Origin: DATKZH01 sp035528065 | GTDB lineage: Bacteria > Planctomycetota > Planctomycetia > Pirellulales > Thermoguttaceae | DNA length: 21,479 nt | Assembly (NCBI GenBank): GCA_035528065.1 | Contig: DATKZH010000605.1 | Location: 1-21,479, forward strand | Reading direction: 5' to 3' | Shown: in pieces, positions 14,099 to 21,062 of the stretch | How the letters are laid out: every line of letters starts with the position of its first letter | How positions within the stretch are numbered: the first letter of the stretch is position 1 | Program-made: the position numbers and the translations under genes | The notes under the pieces: generated by a model | Database searches by the model: none | What the model saw: only the letters and a program-made list of their open reading frames with translations | Told to the model about the DNA's origin: nothing

Positions 14099-15585
14099 TA
14101 ATACTTCGCCGCTGCCGTCGCCCGCTTGATGCAGTCGCGCATCAGCTCGGCGGGGCCGTCGTGACCGGTGAACAGCTTGAACTGGAGGCAGGCCTGGCGG
14201 ACGAACATGTCCACGCCGGTGATGACCCGACAGTTGCGGGCTCGGGCGTCCTTCACGAGCAGCGTGTTTTCGGGATTGTAGACCACGTCGAAGACGATGG
14301 TCCCCGGTCGCAGGTAGTGTTTTTCATAGGGGGTTTCATAGACGTTGGGATGCATGCCGACGGGCGTGCAGTTGAGGAGCACGTCGGCGGTGACGGTGTG
14401 CCGAAGCGACCAGTCGATCGCACGGCAGCCGAGCCGCTCGGCCAGCTCCTGGGCTCGCTCGGGCACGCCGTCGGTCAGCACCAACTTGGCCCCGCGGCGC
14501 ACGAGCCCGAAGGCGATCGCCTTTCCCACCCCGCCCGCTCCGAGCAACAGGGCGGTCTTGCCCTCCAGCGGGTTCTCCCCGCCCTCGGTTTCGGCCAAGA
14601 CGGCGTCGAGGCTCTCCATGGCCGCGCAGTGGTCGGTGTTGAAGCCGAGGCGCCGGTCGCCGTCGAACACGATCGTGTTGGCGGCCCCGATTCCCGTGAC
14701 GGCGTCCTCCACTTGCGTCAGCGTTTCCACCACGGCTTCCTTATGGGGAATCGTGACGCTGAGGCCCTTGATCCCCATCTGGGGCGCTTCGTCGATGAAG
14801 CCGGAGAGGTCCTCCCGGGGCACGCGAATGGGTATATAGACCTTGTTCAGCTTGAGCTGCCGGAAGGCGGCGTTGTGGATCAAGGGGCTGAAGCTGTGCC
14901 CGACCGGGTCGGCGATCACGCCGTAGACGTCGGTCTCGCGGTCGATCCGGTCGTAGTGGTACACGTCCTTCATCTGCTCGAAGCTGAGCTGACCCGGGGC
15001 CATCGCCCGCTCCTCGGAAAACGTCGCATAGGTGAACGGGGCCCCGAATCGCCCGGTAAGCAGGCGGGAGGGTATTCCCATGTCCCCCATGCAGATCCCC
15101 ACCGTGGGCACCTCGCTCTTCTCGACCAGTCGGAGCATGCGGAGGTTGTCGCTGGGGCGGTTGGCCGTGGTGCAGATCTTGATCACGTCGGGATCGAGCT
15201 TCGCGAGGCGCCGGGAAATCGCCTCCAAGTCGTCGGGGGTCTTGCGGAAGTCGTGCAGGCTGATGATCCGCCGCGTGGCTCCGAACCGGGGGACCTGGGC
15301 GGCGACGTCCTCCTCCAAGTCCACGTACTCGACCCCTTCGGCGATCGCGCTTCGCAGCAAGATCAGCCGCTCCTCTTCGCTCCCCTTGTATTTCCCGCCT
15401 TCCCGCTTGCGACGGCACGTGACCACGACCGGGGTCGGCCGGTCGGCAAGCAGCCGCTTCACGTTGACCGGCGGGTTGACGTAGTCGATGCGCAGTTCGA
15501 CGAGCTCCGCGCCCTGCTCCGCCAGGTGCTTGTGCGTGGCGATCACAAACCGATGACGTCCGCGGCCGATGCTGACACAGATCAT
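14098..15585 (-). CDS. aroDE: bifunctional 3-dehydroquinate dehydratase (type I) / shikimate dehydrogenase
   Basis: Residues about 1-215 are type I dehydroquinase: Glu30 in ELRIDY, His111 in SLHDF and the Schiff-base Lys136 in VIKICTT. Residues about 220-495 are shikimate dehydrogenase: GHSFSPLIHN (229-238) for shikimate, catalytic Lys282 in TIPHKEA, Asn303, Asp318 in FNTDH, and the NADP-binding GAGGVGKA (349-356). The fused protein would turn dehydroquinate into shikimate in two steps in the cytoplasm; such fusions are known in plants and some bacteria. The start at 15585 (MICVSIGRGRH) fits family N-termini. A longer reading from 15642 adds 19 residues encoded by a repeat. No ribosome site is obvious. 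aroK follows on the same strand. Confidence 0.93.
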   Translation of the reverse strand: MICVSIGRGRHRFVIATHKHLAEQGAELVELRIDYVNPPVNVKRLLADRPTPVVVTCRRKREGGKYKGSEEERLILLRSAIAEGVEYVDLEEDVAAQVPRFGATRRIISLHDFRKTPDDLEAISRRLAKLDPDVIKICTTANRPSDNLRMLRLVEKSEVPTVGICMGDMGIPSRLLTGRFGAPFTYATFSEERAMAPGQLSFEQMKDVYHYDRIDRETDVYGVIADPVGHSFSPLIHNAAFRQLKLNKVYIPIRVPREDLSGFIDEAPQMGIKGLSVTIPHKEAVVETLTQVEDAVTGIGAANTIVFDGDRRLGFNTDHCAAMESLDAVLAETEGGENPLEGKTALLLGAGGVGKAIAFGLVRRGAKLVLTDGVPERAQELAERLGCRAIDWSLRHTVTADVLLNCTPVGMHPNVYETPYEKHYLRPGTIVFDVVYNPENTLLVKDARARNCRVITGVDMFVRQACLQFKLFTGHDGPAELMRDCIKRATAAAKY

Positions 15586-15605
15586 GACTGGCGGCTGGGG
15601 ATTAG
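15585..15605. repeat. three heptamers abutting the AroDE start
   Basis: TGACTGG, CGGCTGG and GGATTAG follow each other and touch the start codon at 15583-15585. The last unit and the TGAYTGG pattern recur upstream of mutL at 17623-17643. Degenerate, so confidence rests on that recurrence. Confidence 0.5.
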
Positions 15606-15733
15606 GGACCTCGTTCGTAACGTCCGCGCGACGTGCGCGCATGTTCCGGAAACCCGCGGAGCCCTGCGGCGGTGCGCACGCGCCGCGTCACGCGCGCGGG
15701 CCCCATCAATTCTGTCGTACGCCGCCCGGAAAA

Positions 15734-17608
15734 TCAAACCCGCTTGAATTGCCGATCCAATTCCTCCCGGCTGAGGACCACGGCGGCGGGGCGGCCGTGG
15801 GGGCAGTGGTGCGCATCGTCGATCAGGTGACGCCTTTTGAGCAGCGCCTCGATCTCCTCCGGGGCCAGCCGGTCGCCCGCCTTGACCGCCGCTTTGCAGG
15901 CGATCGTGTGCAACAGCTCGTCCAACAGGTCGCGCTGGTCGGGCAGCTTGCCGCCGGAAACGAGCCGGTCGACCAGCCCGTGGAGCACCTCCGCGGGATT
16001 CATGTTGGCCAACATGGCCGGATAGCCGGCCACCAGGATCGTATCGCCCCCGAACGGCTCGATCCTCATGCCCAGCTTCGCCAACAGCTCCCGGTGCTCC
16101 AGCACGGCCGCCGCTTCGGCCGGGCTGAGGTCCACCGGCTCGGGCACCAGCAGGCTCTGCGACTCCACGGCCCCCGACATCACCCGGCCTTTCAACTGCT
16201 CGTACAGGATCCGCTCGTGCAGGGCGTGCTGGTCGATCACCATCACGCCTTCGTCCGTCTCCGTCACCAGGTAACGGTTGTGCACCTGCATCGCTTTGAC
16301 GGGAACGTCCGGGAACGACCCGGGTGCCGGGCTTGTCGCGTGCGCGCCCGGCGGGGGCTCCTCGTCGGGCTCGTCCTCCGCGGCCGGGGCCCAAGCGCGG
16401 TCGAGCCGAGTCAGCTCCAAGGGCGCCGTCTGCGGGGGAGAGACGCGGGGGCCCAAGGACGCGGCGCCGCCGTCGTCCGCGCCCGGGGCCGACTGCCTGC
16501 CCCACGAGGCGATCTCCCCCTTGGCCCAATCGACCACCTGCTGGCGGACCTGGGCCGTTTGACCCTCGTCGTGGGCGCCGGTCGGGTCGTCGTCGGGGAG
16601 CGACTCGACGCGGGCGGTCAGGTCGGTGCTCAAAAACTTCGCCCGAAGCGTGGAGAGCAACTGGCTGTAGAGCCGATCGGCGTTCTGGAACCGGACCTCG
16701 AGCTTGGTGGGATGGACGTTGACGTCGACCAGCTCGGGCGGCATCGCCAGCCAGAGGAAGGCGATCGGGTAGCGACCGGTCATCAACAGCCCGCGATACG
16801 CCTCCGAGAGCGCGTGCTGCAAAGCCCGATCGCGGATGTACCGCCCGTTGAGAAACAGGTACTGCATCCGGCTGTTGCCCCGGCTGTGGCTGGGATGGGC
16901 CACGTAGCCCGAGAGCTGCACGTCGCCATGGGTACTTTCGACCCAAATCAAGCCCTCGGCCAGGCTGCGCCCGGCGACCGAGGCGATCCGCTCCCGCCCG
17001 TCCTGGCCCGCGGCGAGGTCCAGCGCCTGGCGGTCATTGTGCCCCAGCGTGAAATGGACGTGCGGCCGCGCAAGCGCGATCCGGGTGAAGGCCTCGCTGG
17101 TGTGGCCCATCTCGGTCTGCTTGGAGCGGAGGAACTTGCGGCGCACCGGCGTGTTGAAGAACAGGTTGCGGACCTCGACCGTCGTGCCCACCGGGCAGCC
17201 GCAGGGGCTCACCTCCGACGCGCTTCCGCCGACCACCTCGATCTCGGCCCCGCTCTCCGATTCCGCGGTCCGGCTGCGGATCGCCAGGCGACTGACCTCG
17301 GCGATCGAGGCCAGCGCTTCGCCGCGGAACCCGAGCGTCGCGACGCGGAACAGGTCGTCGGCCTCGGCGAGCTTGCTGGTCGCGTGGCTGGCCACGGCCA
17401 GGGGCAGGTCGTCGGCCGCGATCCCGCCGCCGTTATCGACCACGCGGATCATCTCCGCCCCGCCCCCTTCCACCCGCACGTCGATCCGCGTCGCCCCGGC
17501 GTCGACGGCGTTCTCCATCAACTCCTTCACCACGCTCGCCGGCCGCTCGATCACCTCGCCGGCGGCGATCTTGTTGATCAGGGATGGGGGAAGGCGGTGG
17601 ATGGGCAT
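15734..17608 (-). CDS. mutL: DNA mismatch repair protein MutL, endonuclease type
   Basis: MutL links MutS mismatch recognition to strand removal. The 624-aa product has the GHKL ATPase: INKIAAGEV (11-19), catalytic Glu32 in ELMENAVDAGA, DNGGGI (58-63), ATSKL (76-80) and GFRGEAL (93-99), followed by NGRYIRD and VDVNVHPTKLEVRF. A Pro/Asp-rich linker covers about 330-435. The C-terminal dimer domain has the metal-binding nuclease motif DQHALHERILYE (459-470), ACKAAVKA (570-577) and CPHGRP (602-607). It should therefore nick DNA itself, as in bacteria without MutH. Length is normal. The ATG lacks a good ribosome site and lies 15 bases after a heptamer repeat. mutS is not in the window. Confidence 0.97.
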   Translation of the reverse strand: MPIHRLPPSLINKIAAGEVIERPASVVKELMENAVDAGATRIDVRVEGGGAEMIRVVDNGGGIAADDLPLAVASHATSKLAEADDLFRVATLGFRGEALASIAEVSRLAIRSRTAESESGAEIEVVGGSASEVSPCGCPVGTTVEVRNLFFNTPVRRKFLRSKQTEMGHTSEAFTRIALARPHVHFTLGHNDRQALDLAAGQDGRERIASVAGRSLAEGLIWVESTHGDVQLSGYVAHPSHSRGNSRMQYLFLNGRYIRDRALQHALSEAYRGLLMTGRYPIAFLWLAMPPELVDVNVHPTKLEVRFQNADRLYSQLLSTLRAKFLSTDLTARVESLPDDDPTGAHDEGQTAQVRQQVVDWAKGEIASWGRQSAPGADDGGAASLGPRVSPPQTAPLELTRLDRAWAPAAEDEPDEEPPPGAHATSPAPGSFPDVPVKAMQVHNRYLVTETDEGVMVIDQHALHERILYEQLKGRVMSGAVESQSLLVPEPVDLSPAEAAAVLEHRELLAKLGMRIEPFGGDTILVAGYPAMLANMNPAEVLHGLVDRLVSGGKLPDQRDLLDELLHTIACKAAVKAGDRLAPEEIEALLKRRHLIDDAHHCPHGRPAAVVLSREELDRQFKRV

Positions 17609-17622
17609 AGAGGGAAGGCATG

Positions 17623-17643
17623 CATTAGTGATTGGGGATTAGA
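17623..17643. repeat. three heptamers 5' of mutL
   Basis: GCATTAG, TGATTGG and GGATTAG follow one another in the mutL leader. The pattern is shared with 15585-15605. With only three imperfect units this is suggestive rather than firm. Confidence 0.5.
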
Positions 17644-17705
17644 GGTCACAAAAAGCCTCACCGCTGATACCCAAAGAAACCTCATCGGATTGGCTGCGTG
17701 ACGCT

Positions 17706-17747
17706 CGATGCTGTCGTGTGCACCTTCTGCTCGCTCGGCCAGCATCG
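17706..17747 (-). terminator. inverted repeat just past the DUF2442 stop
   Basis: CGATGCTG (17706-17713) and CAGCATCG (17740-17747) are exact inverted copies separated by 26 bases, starting 1 base past the DUF2442 stop codon. The loop is long and there is no T tract, so this is a weak terminator candidate. Confidence 0.25.
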
Positions 17748-17748
17748 A

Positions 17749-18069
17749 TCAGCCGCCTGGGCGAGTTGTGTTCGTTTCCCGCCGTGCCAGCCATTTTTTC
17801 AGGGAGTCAGGGCTTTCTTTCGAGCGACGCCCGGCCAGCATACCGGCAATGCTCAGGTCCTCGTCGAGGTCGGGCCAGTGGATATAGCCTCCGTCGCCGA
17901 TGAGCTCGAAATGCGCGCGCTCGTCTGCGCTGCCGTACCAGAGTCGCGGATACCAGACGAGCGGCACGGTGAGCGTGCGGCCATCCATCAGCTCCACCAC
18001 CAGGCTGTCCTCACCGACCCGCACGTCCCGGGCCCGAGCTTCCTGAACGTCAGCCGCCGAAGTATTCAT
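17749..18069 (-). CDS. DUF2442 domain protein
   Basis: The 106-aa product has the DUF2442 layout: a strand pair (DVRVGEDSLVVELMDGRTLTVPL), WYPRLWYGSADERAHFELIGDGGYIHW and PDLDEDLSIAGMLAG. The domain binds an unknown ligand or partner. Genes for it are often next to a DUF4160 gene, and the pair has been discussed as toxin-antitoxin-like; I recall this as a recurrent neighbourhood rather than a proven system. Here the ATG overlaps by 20 bases (18050-18069) the end of a DUF4160 remnant, the arrangement expected of a translationally coupled pair. The tail after AGMLAG is Arg/Ser/Lys-rich. With its upstream partner gone, expression is uncertain. Confidence 0.85.
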   Translation of the reverse strand: MNTSAADVQEARARDVRVGEDSLVVELMDGRTLTVPLVWYPRLWYGSADERAHFELIGDGGYIHWPDLDEDLSIAGMLAGRRSKESPDSLKKWLARRETNTTRPGG

Positions 18070-18151
18070 GCCAGCGCTCCAGCAAGAGGACCTGATGGTC
18101 TTGCACCAACTTGGCGATTCGGTTCAGCTCGTGCGACCTGAAACCGGCAGC
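18050..18151 (-). pseudogene. remnant of a DUF4160 gene (C-terminal 33 codons only)
   Basis: The frame ending in the TGA at 18050-18052 encodes AAGFRSHELNRIAKLVQDHQ followed by VLLLERWHEYFGG. This matches the C-terminal helices of DUF4160 proteins ('GF...EL..I..LV..H...LL..W..FF'). The rest of the domain (about 50 residues, usually starting MP.V.R) is absent. Upstream the frame enters the convergent coding bases of the sigma-54 regulator, in a different frame, without a family match or suitable start. The remnant begins about 14 bases past the regulator's stop. I infer a deletion or rearrangement that joined the two. Confidence 0.65.
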
Positions 18152-18164
18152 TTTCGACCGCGGT

Positions 18165-19580
18165 CTACAACTGATACTCCTTAATCTTCCGATACAGCGT
18201 CCTTTCTCCGATTCCCAGCATCCTCGCGGCCTCTTCGCGGTTGCCGCCGGTGACGCGGAGGGTCTCGGAGATGAACAGGCGCTCGAGCTCGTTGAGGGGC
18301 TTTCCAACCAAGTTGGTCAGCGACGCCGTGGAGGGCTCGACGGGGGGCTCTTCGGGGTCGGCCAGCTCCTCGGGCAGGTCGTCGACGTCCAACAGCCCGT
18401 CGTAGTCGACCACGATCATGCTCTCCACCACGTTGCGAAGCTGGCGCACGTTGCCGGGCCACGCGTAGGCGAGGATCTTCCGGCGTGCCGCGGGCGACAT
18501 GCCCTTGACGTGCTTGCCGTGCTGCTTGGCGAAAAGCCGCATGAAGTGGTCGATCAGGATGGGGACGTCCTGGCTCCGCTCTCGCAGGGTGGGGAGCCGG
18601 ATGGTAACCACCTTGAGCCGGTGATAGAGGTCCTCGCGAAAGCTGCCCCGATGAATCGCCTCTTCCAGGTTCTGGTTCGTGGCCGAGAGGATCCGCACGT
18701 TCACCTTGATCGGCTCGTTGGAGCCCACCCGGGTGATCTCGCCGCTTTCGAGCACGCGGAGGAGCTTGATCTGGGTGGGCAGGGGCATGTCGCCCACTTC
18801 GTCGAGAAACATGGTCCCGCCGTGGGCGTACTCGAACTTGCCCACCCGGTCGGTCGAAGCGTCGGTGAACGCGCCCTTGACGTGCCCGAACAGCTCGCTT
18901 TCCAGGATGTTCTCGCTCAACGCGGCGCAGTTGAGGCCCACGAACGGCCGGTTCTTGTGGGGGCTGTTGTGGTGGATCGCCTGGGCCACCAGCTCCTTGC
19001 CGGTGCCGGTCTCACCCTGGATGAGCACGCTGGCGTTGGTCGGGGCGATCCGCTTGAGGCGCTCGATGACCTGGCGCATCTGGGGGCTGTCGCCGACCAC
19101 GCCCTCGAAGCCGAACCGCTCGTCGAGCCGGCGCTGGAGCTCCACGTTGGCCCGGCGCAGGCGCGAGCTTTCGGCCGCCTTCTCGGTGATCGCCCGGAGC
19201 TGGGCCAGGTCCAGCGGCTTGAGCAGGTAGTTGAACGCCCCCTGCTGCATGGCCGCGACCGCGGAGGGGACGGTGCCGTGGCCGGTCATCAGGATCACTT
19301 CGGCCTCGGGCAGTTCCTCCTTCGCCGTGGCGAGGACCCCCAGCCCGTCGACGTCGCTCATCACCAGGTCGGTGATCACCACATCGAACTGGCCCTCCTC
19401 GATCATCCGGGCCCCCTCGGCGCCGGACGTCGCCACGCGGCAGGAGAACCCCACCCGTTCGAGCCCTTCCGCCACCACTTGGGCGTGGGCCTCGTCGTTG
19501 TCGACGATCAGCACCTCGACCGGGGGGGCGGCCTGATCGTCCGCCTGTTCATGCGGTTGGGTCGATTCTGAGACAGCCAT
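18165..19580 (-). CDS. sigma-54-dependent response regulator (NtrC/AtoC type)
   Basis: The 471-aa product has the full three-domain layout. The receiver (about 21-135) has Asp27/Asp29, phosphoacceptor Asp71 in VVITDLVM, Thr99 and Lys121. The AAA+ domain (about 160-395) has GETGTGKE (Walker A, 189-196), GAFTDA (236-241), GGTMFLDEVGDM (Walker B, 254-265) and ATNQNLEEAI, then RGSFREDLYHRL. The Fis-type helix-turn-helix is GNREEAARMLGIGERTLYRK (446-465). Phosphorylation by a sensor kinase should allow ring assembly and ATP-driven opening of sigma-54 promoters. The sigma-54 contact loop has GAFTDA where the classic form is GAFTGA, a change seen in other members. No sensor kinase lies in the window, and no -24/-12 promoter was found nearby, so its targets are unknown. 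Confidence 0.95.
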   Translation of the reverse strand: MAVSESTQPHEQADDQAAPPVEVLIVDNDEAHAQVVAEGLERVGFSCRVATSGAEGARMIEEGQFDVVITDLVMSDVDGLGVLATAKEELPEAEVILMTGHGTVPSAVAAMQQGAFNYLLKPLDLAQLRAITEKAAESSRLRRANVELQRRLDERFGFEGVVGDSPQMRQVIERLKRIAPTNASVLIQGETGTGKELVAQAIHHNSPHKNRPFVGLNCAALSENILESELFGHVKGAFTDASTDRVGKFEYAHGGTMFLDEVGDMPLPTQIKLLRVLESGEITRVGSNEPIKVNVRILSATNQNLEEAIHRGSFREDLYHRLKVVTIRLPTLRERSQDVPILIDHFMRLFAKQHGKHVKGMSPAARRKILAYAWPGNVRQLRNVVESMIVVDYDGLLDVDDLPEELADPEEPPVEPSTASLTNLVGKPLNELERLFISETLRVTGGNREEAARMLGIGERTLYRKIKEYQL

Positions 19581-19645
19581 GGAGGCGATGATACATGAAC
19601 GACCGGTCGCGGACTAGGTCCCCCAATTGGGCGGGGTCGGTGGCT

Positions 19646-19701
19646 CAGGCTTCCAGCCCGGGTCGTGCGATCGACATCGAGGCTCACAGGCTGGAAGCCT
19701 G
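19646..19701. repeat. paired-hairpin palindrome touching the Gfo/Idh/MocA stop
   Basis: CAGGCTTCCAGCC at 19646-19658 is the exact reverse complement of GGCTGGAAGCCTG at 19689-19701, 30 bases apart. Each half can also fold by itself around a 3-base loop (CAGGCT/AGCCTG at 19687-19701; one mismatch in the other). It lies between the regulator start and the stop of the oxidoreductase gene, whose TAG is 2 bases away. The layout recalls REP-like doublets. Confidence 0.7.
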
Positions 19702-19703
19702 CG

Positions 19704-21062
19704 CTACAGCGATTCCGGCAACTCGTACCCTTTGCGACGGGGACGGTCCAGGTACCCGTTCGCCTCGTCGTCGCCGGGGAACGTCTCGGTCTCGGGGTCC
19801 CAGACGAGCTTTCGGCCGACCCAGCGGGCGATGTTGCCCAGGTGGCAGACGATCGCCGAGCGGTGGCCGATCTCCACGTCGGCGATGGGCCGCTGGCGCG
19901 ACCGGATGCAGTCGAACCAGTTCTGCATGTGGTTGTCGCTCACGGGCAGGTGGATCTCCGACTCGCCGATCGGCTCCTGGGCGATCTCCGGGGGATCGGC
20001 GCCGTAGGCGTTGCAGCCGACGAAGATCTCGCCCTTATCGCCGATGAACAGGGCGCCGCAGACGAGGCTCCCGGCCGACTGGCCCGCGCGCTTGCCCGTC
20101 ACCAGGCCGTCGTTCGTCTTGACGATCACCCCGTTGGCGTAGCGGTAGGTGACCATCCGTCCCTTGCTGCACAGCGTATTGCCCCGGGCGCCGCTCTCGG
20201 GCTCGGCGTAGACGGGCGCATCGAGCTTGCCGCCTTCGGCCCAGACCTCGACCGGCCCGGTGTGGTCCATGTCGAGGGCCCACTGGATCTGGTCGAGCCC
20301 GTGGGCGCCGTTTCCGGTCAACTCGCCGCCGGACCAGGGGCGGAAGGAGATCCAGCCCGGCTTGGAACGCTGGATGTAGATGTCCTGATGATACGGAACC
20401 GGCTCGGTGGGCCCGCACCAGGCGTCCCAGTCGAGCCCGTCGGGCACGGGCTGGCCGGGCAGGCCGCATTCCCAAGGGCTGGGGTAGTTGTGGGCGATGA
20501 CCGTGTGGATTTTGCCCGCCCGGCCGTTGCGCACGAGCTCGCAGCCGGTGCGGTGGTTGGGCATGCTGCGTCGCTGGCTGCCGGTCTGGAGTACCCGCTT
20601 GTGCTTGCGCACCGCCTCGACCAGCACGCGTCCCTCGCGGATGGTGAGGCTCAGCGGCTTCTCGACGTACGCGTCCTTCCCGGCCTGGCAGGCGTGGATG
20701 GCGCAGAGCACGTGCCAGTGGTCGGGCGTGGCGATCACGACCGCGTCGAGGTCGTTGGCGTCGAGCATCTCGCGATAGTCCTGGTACGCCCGGCAGTTCT
20801 GTCGTTTGGCGAAGGCCTCGGCCCGTTTGCGATCCACGTCGGCCGCCGCCACGACCTGCCCCTCCGCCGGCAGCCCGAGAAGCTGCCCGCCACGGCGTCC
20901 TACGCCGATCCAGCCGACCCCGATCCGGTCGTTGGCCCCGGGCTGCTCGGCGGAGGCCAGGACGCGACGCGGAATCAGGTACGGCATGGCAACGGCACTG
21001 GCCGCCGTTGCGCCAACGCGTCTCAGGAGACTTCTGCGGGAGAGTTGTCTCTGAAGCGACAT
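19704..21062 (-). CDS. Tat-exported Gfo/Idh/MocA family oxidoreductase
   Basis: The 452-aa product starts with a Tat signal: SRRSLLRRVG (8-17), a mild hydrophobic region (ATAASAVAMPYLI), then an AxA-type site near residue 38. The NAD(P)-binding fold has GVGWIGVGRRGGQ (48-60), ATPDHWH (111-117) and YVEKPLS (132-138), whose lysine is typical of catalysis in the family. GELTGNGAHGLDQIQW (246-261) carries the usual His/Asp site. The last part (NHMQNWFDCIRSRQRPIADVEIGHRSA) is the C-terminal signature of the large planctomycete subgroup. These enzymes oxidise or reduce sugars and inositols, or act on glycosides with bound cofactor. The substrate cannot be told. The start at 21062 has GAGGAGGAG upstream; a longer reading from 21287 has no family sequence. 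Confidence 0.93.
   Translation of the reverse strand: MSLQRQLSRRSLLRRVGATAASAVAMPYLIPRRVLASAEQPGANDRIGVGWIGVGRRGGQLLGLPAEGQVVAAADVDRKRAEAFAKRQNCRAYQDYREMLDANDLDAVVIATPDHWHVLCAIHACQAGKDAYVEKPLSLTIREGRVLVEAVRKHKRVLQTGSQRRSMPNHRTGCELVRNGRAGKIHTVIAHNYPSPWECGLPGQPVPDGLDWDAWCGPTEPVPYHQDIYIQRSKPGWISFRPWSGGELTGNGAHGLDQIQWALDMDHTGPVEVWAEGGKLDAPVYAEPESGARGNTLCSKGRMVTYRYANGVIVKTNDGLVTGKRAGQSAGSLVCGALFIGDKGEIFVGCNAYGADPPEIAQEPIGESEIHLPVSDNHMQNWFDCIRSRQRPIADVEIGHRSAIVCHLGNIARWVGRKLVWDPETETFPGDDEANGYLDRPRRKGYELPESL

Noticed and set aside
13948..15747. Plus-strand open frame of 599 codons across aroDE
   Set aside because: Antisense to a protein with all key residues of two enzymes, and it begins in the tandem repeat.
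15569..17701. Plus-strand open frame of 710 codons across mutL
   Set aside because: Antisense shadow of MutL, which shows every family motif.
18050..18307. Intact 85-codon gene upstream of DUF2442
   Set aside because: Only the last 33 codons match a family. The earlier part overlaps the regulator's coding sequence in another frame and is Ser/Arg/Pro-rich, so the unit is treated as a remnant.
19622..19631. CCCAATTGGG palindrome as an operator for the sigma-54 regulator gene
   Set aside because: A 10-base palindrome upstream of the start is weak evidence by itself; there is no second copy nearby and no promoter motif to place it against.
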